A stretch of DNA of 64,000 bases from Frondihabitans sp. Leaf304 (lineage in GTDB: Bacteria > Actinomycetota > Actinomycetes > Actinomycetales > Microbacteriaceae): the NCBI RefSeq assembly GCF_001423105.1, contig NZ_LMNV01000003.1, forward strand, positions 130,120 to 194,119, given 5' to 3'. Under the pieces are notes generated by a model. The model was not told where the DNA came from. It made no database searches and saw only the letters and a program-made list of their open reading frames with translations. A program made the translations under genes and the position numbers. Positions 43,284-49,991 of the stretch are shown piece by piece (positions within the stretch are counted from its first letter, which is position 1; each line of letters begins with the position of its first letter).

Positions 43284-43894
43284 TCGCGGACCCGCTTCAT
43301 CTCGGCGGCTAGCTCCGGGCTGGCGTACTCGGCGCCGTTCTCGAGAGCGTCGATGATGCGATCGACGACGGCTGGATCCTTGTTCTGACTGAGCTTTGCT
43401 CTGGCGTCGAAGCGAGTGACCCTCAGGCGGATGCCGACCGTGCCCTTGGCGACCCGGCGGGAGCCGTCGGCGTCGAGCTCGAGCGACACGGGCTCGGGCA
43501 TGCGGGCCTCGAAATGGTCGACGAGCTCGCCCAGAACGCGGAAGTTCTCGTCGTCGGACAGGATCTCGGGAGTGCCGTAGAGGTGCGCGGTGACGTGGTT
43601 CCAGGTGGGAATGATCTGGTCGCTCGGGTACCACCCGGGCGAGATGTAGCCGTGGGGGCCCTGCACGATGACGAGGAGTTCGTGCTGCCCCAGCTCATGC
43701 AGCTTCTCGTCGGGGCGCCCCACGTGACTGACGATGCTGATCTCGTCGCCCGCGGTCTCTTCGAGCACGATCGGGTAGTGGGAGGCGACGAGGCCAGCCG
43801 CCGTCGAAGACACGATCGTCGCCCACGGATTCTCTCGGATGAGGCGCTTGACCTCGTCGACGTCTTCGAGAAGGAAGTGGGGTGTGTGCCGCAT
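43280..43894 (-). CDS. FMN-binding PaiB-family protein
   Basis: This 204-residue protein of the flavin-reductase-like fold begins MRHTPHFLLEDVDEVKRLI; HYPIVLE, GPHGYISPGWY and PTWNHVTAHLYG are family signatures. B. subtilis PaiB influences sporulation and protease genes; whether this one regulates anything is unknown. CAGAAT lies 6 nt before the ATG (complement of 43901-43906). Confidence 0.92.
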   Translation of the reverse strand: MRHTPHFLLEDVDEVKRLIRENPWATIVSSTAAGLVASHYPIVLEETAGDEISIVSHVGRPDEKLHELGQHELLVIVQGPHGYISPGWYPSDQIIPTWNHVTAHLYGTPEILSDDENFRVLGELVDHFEARMPEPVSLELDADGSRRVAKGTVGIRLRVTRFDARAKLSQNKDPAVVDRIIDALENGAEYASPELAAEMKRVRE

Positions 43895-43900
43895 GGGGTA

Positions 43901-43906
43901 ATTCTG
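43901..43906 (-). promoter_or_regulatory. -10 box of leaderless promoter for paiB-amidohydrolase operon
   Basis: CAGAAT on the reverse strand lies 6 nt before the ATG at 43894. Confidence 0.5.
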
Positions 43907-43942
43907 GCAGAGGGCGGCTTCGGCCTCAGGGGTGCTCGGGCT

Positions 43943-44968
43943 TCAGGCTTGGCAGACCGGGCACCAGTACAGCTTTCGGCCGGCCGCCTCCTCCATCACG
44001 ATGTGGGTGCCGCACACGCGACAGGGCAGCCCCTCGCGGTGGTACACCCAGTGTCGATCGGCCCGGCTGCGCAGGGCCTTTGCGTACGCCTGCTTGGAGA
44101 GGCCGCTCATGGTCATCATCTGACCGAGCTCGACACCGGATTTGAGGAGTTTGGTCCAGTCTTTCCAAATCGCTCGCAAGGTGTCTTCGGAGACCTGGTT
44201 GCCGGGCGTGTGCGGGTTGAGACGGGCGCGGAAGAGGAGCTCGGCGCGGTAGATGTTGCCGATGCCGCTGACGATGGATTGATCCATCAACTGCAGACCG
44301 ATCGGCGTGCGCTTCTTGTGGGCCGTCGCGACGAACCGATCGCCGCCCTTTTTAGGAGAATCGACGAGCGGGTCGGGCCCGAGCTTGGCGATCTGCGCGT
44401 CGACCTGCTCGGCATCGAGCACGTCGCACTTCGTCGGACCCCGCAGATCGGCAACTGCCGTGTCGCTCAGAAGTCGCACTCGCACTTGACCGATGGGCTC
44501 GGGCGGGAAGCTCTCGACGTCGTCTTCCTGCTTCTCTTGCTCGGCCATGCGCACCCGCCGCTTTCGAGGTGCGCCGATGCTGCTCATCGAGTGTTCGCCG
44601 TCGTCGTCGGCCACCGGCTCGGGGGCGTCGTCCGCCTTGGGGGTCGCAGCCTCGTTGGGGGTCGCAGACTCGGCTTTGCGAGTGGCCGTGCGGCGGACTC
44701 GCGACTCGGCCATGGCGGCCCCGGTGGCGATCTCTCCCGCGAAATCCCACGCACCGTAGAGACCGAGATGAACGTGGAGGTACAGGCCGTTGTCGAACTC
44801 GAGGAACATCTGCTTGCCGACAGCCTTGGCGTCGACCATCGTCGCCCCGTCGAGCCGCTTCGCGCCGGAGGCGAAGCGCCCCTGCGGACTCGACGTCTGG
44901 ATGCGGTGGCCGACGAAGCTCTGCTCGAACTGGTTGGCGATGCGGTGGACGGAATGACCTTCAGGCAT
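43943..44968 (-). CDS. nei: DNA glycosylase/AP lyase, Fpg/Nei family (Nei2-like)
   Basis: This 341-residue repair enzyme removes oxidised bases. The catalytic PEGH follows the start Met; H2TH region QSIVSGIGNIYRAELLF and the zinc finger CRVC...CPVC at the end are intact. Between the N-terminal beta domain and H2TH there is a charged, low-complexity insertion (about residues 85-155, EPVADDDGEHS and APRKRRVR) that makes the protein some 60 residues longer than usual. TAGCCT lies 6 nt before the ATG. Confidence 0.93.
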   Translation of the reverse strand: MPEGHSVHRIANQFEQSFVGHRIQTSSPQGRFASGAKRLDGATMVDAKAVGKQMFLEFDNGLYLHVHLGLYGAWDFAGEIATGAAMAESRVRRTATRKAESATPNEAATPKADDAPEPVADDDGEHSMSSIGAPRKRRVRMAEQEKQEDDVESFPPEPIGQVRVRLLSDTAVADLRGPTKCDVLDAEQVDAQIAKLGPDPLVDSPKKGGDRFVATAHKKRTPIGLQLMDQSIVSGIGNIYRAELLFRARLNPHTPGNQVSEDTLRAIWKDWTKLLKSGVELGQMMTMSGLSKQAYAKALRSRADRHWVYHREGLPCRVCGTHIVMEEAAGRKLYWCPVCQA

Positions 44969-44974
44969 TGATCC

Positions 44975-44980
44975 AGGCTA
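44975..44980 (-). promoter_or_regulatory. -10 box of leaderless promoter for nei
   Basis: TAGCCT on the reverse strand lies 6 nt before the ATG at 44968. Confidence 0.55.
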
Positions 44981-45057
44981 GACGCGACCCCTGACAACGG
45001 GGCCGAAACGGTCGCCGATGGTCAGGCCGTGGTGCCGCGCGATCCGTGCCGAGCTGG

Positions 45058-45543
45058 TCAGTCGACCGGGTGGCCCTTGATGGCACCGGTCGTCTCGTAT
45101 TCGGCGAGCTGCGCGATGCGACGCTCGTGGCGCTCTTCGAACGAGAAGGGCGTCTTGATGAACTCGTCGATGAGTCGGATCGCCTCGTCTTCGGTGTGCT
45201 GACGGGCACCGATGGCGACCACGTTGGCGTCGTTGTGCTGACGAGCCAGCTGGGCGGTGGCCGTGTTCCAGGCCAGCGCCGCACGCACACCCTCGACTTT
45301 GTTGGCGGCGATCTGCTCGCCGTTACCCGAGCCGCCGAAGACCACTCCGAGGCTCTCCAGCCCTTCGCTCTGATCGCGGACCACGGCTCGCGCCGCGGCA
45401 ATGCAGAACGACGGGTAGTCGTCGAGCGGCTCGTACGACTTCGGTCCGTGATCGGTGACCTCGTGGCCCTGGCCTTCGAGGTGCGAGATGAGGGTCTGGG
45501 CGAATTCGAGGCCGGCGTGATCGGTTCCCACGTGGATGCGCAT
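45058..45543 (-). CDS. rpiB: Ribose-5-phosphate isomerase B
   Basis: This 161-residue enzyme interconverts ribose 5-phosphate and ribulose 5-phosphate. TDHAGLE, GGSGNGEQIAANK and NDANVVAIGAR are visible; the GSGNGEQ loop with Glu rather than Cys is the actinobacterial form. I choose ATG 45543 because TAGAAT lies 7 nt upstream; that box overlaps an earlier in-frame ATG (45552), which would then not be transcribed. Confidence 0.93.
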   Translation of the reverse strand: MRIHVGTDHAGLEFAQTLISHLEGQGHEVTDHGPKSYEPLDDYPSFCIAAARAVVRDQSEGLESLGVVFGGSGNGEQIAANKVEGVRAALAWNTATAQLARQHNDANVVAIGARQHTEDEAIRLIDEFIKTPFSFEERHERRIAQLAEYETTGAIKGHPVD

Positions 45544-45550
45544 GGCCTTC

Positions 45551-45556
45551 ATTCTA
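45551..45556 (-). promoter_or_regulatory. -10 box of leaderless promoter for rpiB
   Basis: TAGAAT on the reverse strand contains part of the upstream ATG at 45552 and lies 7 nt before the ATG at 45543. Confidence 0.55.
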
Positions 45557-45653
45557 TTTCCGGTTCGGGTGTGTCTCTGCGCCGACCGGGGCGCGCTGGG
45601 TGACGCGGTCGGTGTTGGCCGGTGTTGTGGGTGGTGGGCGGCTGTTATCGGTA

Positions 45654-45758
45654 GTGGGCGGGTGTTCTCAGCAGTCGACTTCGAGTGGGCGGGTGTTTTC
45701 AGCAGTGGGCGGGTGCTGCAGCACCCGCCCACACCCCACAACACCCGCCGACTACCCC
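45654..45758. repeat. Direct and inverted GTGGGCGGGTG repeats
   Basis: Two 21-bp direct copies of GTGGGCGGGTGTTYTCAGCA begin at 45654 and 45685. A third runs into a perfect 28-bp palindrome at 45705-45732 (GTGGGCGGGTGCTG and complement). A further inverted copy, ending AACACCCGCCGACTACC, closes the array. No gene lies in the 252 nt between rpiB and the next gene; the array is just upstream of the rpiB promoter. Confidence 0.8.
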
Positions 45759-45795
45759 GGCGCGACGCCTCGAGCCCGACGCAGCCCGGCGCGGG

Positions 45796-46419
45796 CTACG
45801 AGAAGTCGGGGCCTCGGGTGCGGCTGCGCTTGAGCTCGAAGAACCCGTCGTACGACGCCGCAGCGACGACTCCGTCCCACAGGGTGAGAGCGATCTCGCC
45901 CTTGGGCGCCGGGCTGATGACAGGCCCGAAGAACGCGGTGCCGTTGACAGCGATGACCGGGGTGCCGACGTCTTGGCCGACCCGGCCGATTCCGTCGTCG
46001 TGGCTGGCGCGCATGGCTGTGTCGTACTCGTCGGTGTCGGCGTACTTGGCGAGGTCTGCCGGCAGTCCGGCCTCGGCTAGCGACTCCGCGATGACGGCGT
46101 CCTGGTCGTCTTTGCGTCCGTCGAGGTGAATGCGGGTGCCGAGCGCGTCGTAGAGCGGCTTCACGACGCCCTGCCCGTGCAGCTCGGTCGCTGCGGTCAC
46201 GACACGCGTGTAGCGGATGAGCATCGAAAGGACGGCCGGGTCGAAGCCGTCGTTGTCTTCGTTCAGGAGCCCCAGGCTCATGACGTGGAACTGCACCTCG
46301 AGGTTGCGGTGCGCGGCGACCTCGTCGACCCACCGACTCGTCATCCAGGCCCACGGACACGAGGGATCGAACCAGAAATCAACGGCGGTGACGGAGGTGG
46401 AAGCTACTGTGTCGGTCAT
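45796..46419 (-). CDS. DsbA-fold oxidoreductase, Rv2466c-like
   Basis: This 207-residue cytoplasmic protein matches the mycothiol-linked group of Rv2466c: FWFDPSCPWAWMTSRWVDEV at the start, an inserted helical domain and VGTPVIAVNG (cis-Pro). The active site reads CPWA, so only one cysteine remains, which fits a mycothiol-dependent monothiol mechanism. TAGGCT lies 6 nt before the ATG. It is divergent from the NCS1 permease gene. Confidence 0.85.
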   Translation of the reverse strand: MTDTVASTSVTAVDFWFDPSCPWAWMTSRWVDEVAAHRNLEVQFHVMSLGLLNEDNDGFDPAVLSMLIRYTRVVTAATELHGQGVVKPLYDALGTRIHLDGRKDDQDAVIAESLAEAGLPADLAKYADTDEYDTAMRASHDDGIGRVGQDVGTPVIAVNGTAFFGPVISPAPKGEIALTLWDGVVAAASYDGFFELKRSRTRGPDFS

Positions 46420-46425
46420 GGGTTG

Positions 46426-46431
46426 AGCCTA
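46426..46431 (-). promoter_or_regulatory. -10 box of leaderless promoter for DsbA-fold gene
   Basis: TAGGCT on the reverse strand lies 6 nt before the ATG at 46419. Confidence 0.55.
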
Positions 46432-46458
46432 GAACCCAAGCCCGAGAGAAGAGCGCCC

Positions 46459-47946
46459 ATGTCGACGTCCGTGTCATCCAGCCCCGGCCCCACGCCCGCC
46501 GACTCCGCACCCCGCGGGGTCGAGGTGAACGGCGTCAACGTCATCGACGAGTCGGAGCGCAAGGGCACGCCGCGGCAGCTGTTCTGGCCGTGGTTCGCGT
46601 CGAATGTGTCGATCTTCGCCATCCCGTACGGCGTCTACATCTTCGGGTTCGGTGTCTCCTTCTGGCAGGCCGTGATCCTCGGCGTCGTCGGCATCGTCTT
46701 CTCGTTCCTGCTCTGCGGTTTCATCTCGGTGGCAGGCAAGCGAGGCAACGCTCCGACGCTCACGCTGAGTCGAGCAGCGTTCGGTGTCAGGGGCAACCGT
46801 GTGCCGTCAATACTCTCGTGGATCCTGACAGTCGGTTGGGAGACCGCCCTCACTTCGACAGCCGCCCTGGCCGTCGCCACCGTGTTCGAAGAGCTCGGAT
46901 GGAACGGCGGGATCGTCACCAAGGTGGTCGCGCTCATCGTGGTCGCGGGTCTCGTCGTTCTCGGTGGAGTGCTCGGGTTCGACTTCATCATTCGCCTGCA
47001 GAAGTGGATCACGATCATCACAGGCGTCCTCACGGTCGTCTACATCGTCCTCTCGGCGCATCAGATCGATTTCTCGACCGTCTCGGCTCTCCCGGCTGGC
47101 AATGCAGCAGCCTTCATCGGCGCCCTCGTCCTGGTCATGACCGGATTCGGTCTCGGCTGGGTCAACGCGGCGGCCGACTACTCCCGCTACCTGCCCCGAC
47201 GTTCGTCGAGTCGCGGGGTCGTGGGCTGGACGACATTAGGCGCTTCCGCCGCCCCGATCGTTCTGGTCGTATTCGGCTTGCTTCTCGCCGGAAGCTCGGC
47301 AGAACTCAGTGCGGCGGTCGGGCCCGACCCGATCGGCGCTCTGGCGTCGATTCTGCCGATCTGGTTCCTCATACCGTTCGCCCTCGTGGCCGTGCTCGGC
47401 CTTGTCGGCGGAGCCGTCCTCGACATCTACTCGTCTGGGTTGGCGCTTCTCAATGCCGGTCTGAAGATCCCCCGTTATCTCGCCGCCGGAGTCGACGGTG
47501 TCCTGATGATCGCTGGATCCATCTATGTCGTCTTCTTCGCCAACGACTTCATCGGGCCCTTCCAGGGCTTCCTCATCACACTCGGCGTTCCGATTGCAGC
47601 CTGGGCGGGGATCTTCCTCGCCGATGTTCAGTTGCGAAAGGCCGACTACTCCGTCTCAGAACTCTTCACGGCAAAGGGCCGTTACGGCTCCGTCCAGTGG
47701 GTCACAGTCGGCCTTCTCGTTCTGGGCACCGCCATCGGCTGGGGGCTCGTGACAAACGCAGCCGCGAGCTGGCTCGGGTGGCAGGGCTACTTGCTGGGCG
47801 ACGGAGCATTCCTCAAGCAATGGGGCGGTGCCAACCTCGGCGTCCTGGCCGCACTCCTCGTCGGCTACCTGGGAACGCTGCTCTTCATGCGCCCGGTAGT
47901 CCGGCAGCAAGAGGGCCTCCTCCAGCTCGATCGAGACATCGTATGA
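46459..47946 (+). CDS. NCS1 family nucleobase/cation permease
   Basis: This 495-residue transporter has twelve transmembrane helices and the NCS1 phrases RKGTPRQLFWPWFASN, RAAFGVRGNRVPS and GWVNAAADYSRYLPR. Related carriers import cytosine, purines, allantoin or hydantoins. GAGAGAAGAG lies ahead of the ATG. It overlaps the next gene as ATGA, so the imported compound may be a substrate of that hydrolase. Confidence 0.9.
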   Translation: MSTSVSSSPGPTPADSAPRGVEVNGVNVIDESERKGTPRQLFWPWFASNVSIFAIPYGVYIFGFGVSFWQAVILGVVGIVFSFLLCGFISVAGKRGNAPTLTLSRAAFGVRGNRVPSILSWILTVGWETALTSTAALAVATVFEELGWNGGIVTKVVALIVVAGLVVLGGVLGFDFIIRLQKWITIITGVLTVVYIVLSAHQIDFSTVSALPAGNAAAFIGALVLVMTGFGLGWVNAAADYSRYLPRRSSSRGVVGWTTLGASAAPIVLVVFGLLLAGSSAELSAAVGPDPIGALASILPIWFLIPFALVAVLGLVGGAVLDIYSSGLALLNAGLKIPRYLAAGVDGVLMIAGSIYVVFFANDFIGPFQGFLITLGVPIAAWAGIFLADVQLRKADYSVSELFTAKGRYGSVQWVTVGLLVLGTAIGWGLVTNAAASWLGWQGYLLGDGAFLKQWGGANLGVLAALLVGYLGTLLFMRPVVRQQEGLLQLDRDIV

Positions 47947-48503
47947 GCCTGACGTTCGCCACCCCGCCGTGGCTGATGGCGATCGATATGCAGCGGGTCT
48001 TCGGCGACCCGGGCAGCGACTGGTTCACGCCCGACTTCGGGCTGGCCAGCGTGCGCATCCAGCAGCTCCGGCCCGCCTTCAGCACTCGCGTGGCCCTCAC
48101 GCGCTTCGTGGCACCGGCCGAACCCACCGGAGCCTGGATTCCGTACTACGAGGAGTGGCCGTTCGCGCTCGTGCCCGACACGGATCCCCTCTACGAGTTG
48201 ATGCCCGAGTTCCCGGTCGGAGACGCCGTCGTGGTCACCCGCCCGACGTTCGGCAAATGGAGCGATGAGACCGCCAAGGCGCTCGGCGGTGCCACCGATC
48301 TCGTGCTCGCCGGGGTCTCGACCGACTGCTGCGTGCTCTCGACGGCCCTCGCCGCGGCCGATGCCGGGGTTCGGGTGCGCGTCGTGGCCGATGCCTGCGC
48401 AGGGCTCAGCGAACTCGACCACCAGCGAGCCCTCGACGTGATGGCGCTCTACGCGCCACTCATCGAGATCACGACGACCGACGAGGTGCTCGCAGCGCTC
48501 TGA
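47943..48503 (+). CDS. Isochorismatase-like cysteine hydrolase
   Basis: This 186-residue enzyme has the triad layout of the family: Asp in MAIDMQRVF, Lys in TFGKWSDETA and the nucleophile in AGVSTDCCVLSTALAA, with a doubled cysteine. It is translationally coupled to the NCS1 permease (ATGA), which suggests ureide, carbamate or nicotinamide-like substrates; this is inference. Confidence 0.88.
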   Translation: MSLTFATPPWLMAIDMQRVFGDPGSDWFTPDFGLASVRIQQLRPAFSTRVALTRFVAPAEPTGAWIPYYEEWPFALVPDTDPLYELMPEFPVGDAVVVTRPTFGKWSDETAKALGGATDLVLAGVSTDCCVLSTALAAADAGVRVRVVADACAGLSELDHQRALDVMALYAPLIEITTTDEVLAAL

Positions 48504-48535
48504 GCGGCGCCGACCCTTGCCGACGGGGTGACCGC

Positions 48536-48620
48536 CCGAATTCGAAGGAAATCCTTGTCGGTGAGGCCGTCGGATCCTTGATTTTGTGGTGGCTGGCTCA
48601 CGATTCTCCTTCGAATTCGG
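48536..48620. repeat. palindromic element, family 1, copy c
   Basis: Perfect 14-bp inverted ends CCGAATTCGAAGGA (48536-48549) and complement (48607-48620) enclose the core CCGTCGGATCCTTGA found in the copy at 461. It sits between two converging genes, as does the 461 copy. Confidence 0.8.
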
Positions 48621-48633
48621 CAACGGGAGCGGG

Positions 48634-49896
48634 TCAGGCAGTGACGCGCGCAGGCAGACGGTGCACACGAGCCAGCCCAGGAGCGGCCACGGCCAGGCAC
48701 ACAAGGGCACCGATTCCGCCGGCGAGAAAGGCCACACCGGGAGCAGAGCCGTCGATCAAGGCCCCGCACCCCGCGACGGCGAGCGCCGCACCCGTGTTCA
48801 CCGCCGTGTCGATCCAGCTCGACGCCTCGGTGCGCACGTCGGCGTCGGTCAACTCGTCGGCGAGCAGGTAGCCGGTGACGAACGCCGGCGCGAGGAAGAA
48901 CCCGACCACGACAAGCCCCACGGCCAGCCCGAGAAGGCCGGGTACGAAGACGAGCAGGGCGCACGAGACGCCCATCCCCAGGCCGATGCCGAGGAGGCGA
49001 CGACCGGGTGGCGACGACCAGGTGCGGTGCCCGTAGACGAGGCCGCCCACGGCCGAGGCGGCAGAGAAGACAGCGAGAAGGATCCCGGGGCCGAGAATCG
49101 ACGCCGACCCCTCGCCCGCGGCCGGTGCGGCGACCTCGACCGCGCCGAGCGCGAGCCCGACACCCAGCAGCCCCAGCACGACCGAGACGAACCCCGGTTG
49201 CGCGAGCGGACGCGACGACCGTTTGGCCGGCACGGTGGCGGCGACCCGGGCGCGGGAGGCCGCGCCGCTCGTCATGAACAAGGTGCCGACGAGCGACAGG
49301 GCGGCGGTCATGTACAGCGCGGCCGGAGGCGACCAAACGGCGATGACGACCGCCACGACAAGCGGACCGGTCGTGAACAGGGTCTCCTGCGAGATCGCGT
49401 CAAGAGCGTAGGCCCGGGCTCGAAGCACCGGAGAGTCAGTCAGCTGCGCCCAGAGCACGCGCATGGCGGCTCCCAGCGGTGGAGCGAAGACGCCAGCGAG
49501 ACCGGCAAGAGCGATCAGGATCCAAAGCGGCCGACTTCCCGACGACGCCAGAGTCGCCAGCACGGCCAGGCTCGCCGCGTGACCGATCGCGAGAGGGGCG
49601 AGAACTCGCCGCTGACCCCACCGGTCGACCAGGCGCGCGCGAATGGGCGAAGCCACGACGTTGGCCACTCCGAACACCCCGGAGGCCGCCCCGGCCGCGC
49701 CGTACGACCCGGTGGCCGCCTCCACGGTGAGCAGCAGGGAGAGGGCGACCGTGGCGAACGCGAGCCGCCCGATCAAGGCCGGGAGAAAAACGCGGAGGGC
49801 GTGCGGGAGTCGGAGGACCGCGAGGTAGCCACTCGACGGGGCCGGGCTGGATCCTGGGGTCTTTTCGTCACCCGGGGGCGCCTGTGGAGAACTCAC
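48634..49896 (-). CDS. MFS transporter
   Basis: This 420-residue protein has about twelve transmembrane helices; the loop RARLVDRWGQRRVLAPLA between helices 2 and 3 is the MFS signature. It resembles drug or sugar efflux carriers of actinobacteria, but no substrate can be named. The GTG start at 49896 has a GAGAAT box 7 nt upstream (complement of 49904-49909). It is divergent from pepN. Confidence 0.85.
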   Translation of the reverse strand: MSSPQAPPGDEKTPGSSPAPSSGYLAVLRLPHALRVFLPALIGRLAFATVALSLLLTVEAATGSYGAAGAASGVFGVANVVASPIRARLVDRWGQRRVLAPLAIGHAASLAVLATLASSGSRPLWILIALAGLAGVFAPPLGAAMRVLWAQLTDSPVLRARAYALDAISQETLFTTGPLVVAVVIAVWSPPAALYMTAALSLVGTLFMTSGAASRARVAATVPAKRSSRPLAQPGFVSVVLGLLGVGLALGAVEVAAPAAGEGSASILGPGILLAVFSAASAVGGLVYGHRTWSSPPGRRLLGIGLGMGVSCALLVFVPGLLGLAVGLVVVGFFLAPAFVTGYLLADELTDADVRTEASSWIDTAVNTGAALAVAGCGALIDGSAPGVAFLAGGIGALVCLAVAAPGLARVHRLPARVTA

Positions 49897-49903
49897 ACCC
49901 CCA

Positions 49904-49909
49904 ATTCTC
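49904..49909 (-). promoter_or_regulatory. -10 box of leaderless promoter for MFS gene
   Basis: GAGAAT on the reverse strand lies 7 nt before the GTG at 49896. Confidence 0.45.
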
Positions 49910-49991
49910 GCCCACCAGTAGTGTGGTCGAGGGCCACGAGCCCACCACCTCACTCACCACCGACGGAGCACCCGATGCTCGTGGAGAAAAC

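Noticed and set aside
45544-45552. ATG at 45552 as rpiB start
   Set aside because: It overlaps the TAGAAT box that fits the ATG at 45543.
45654-45758. CRISPR-like or origin iterons
   Set aside because: Only two direct copies plus a palindrome, no AT-rich region and no cas or replication gene.
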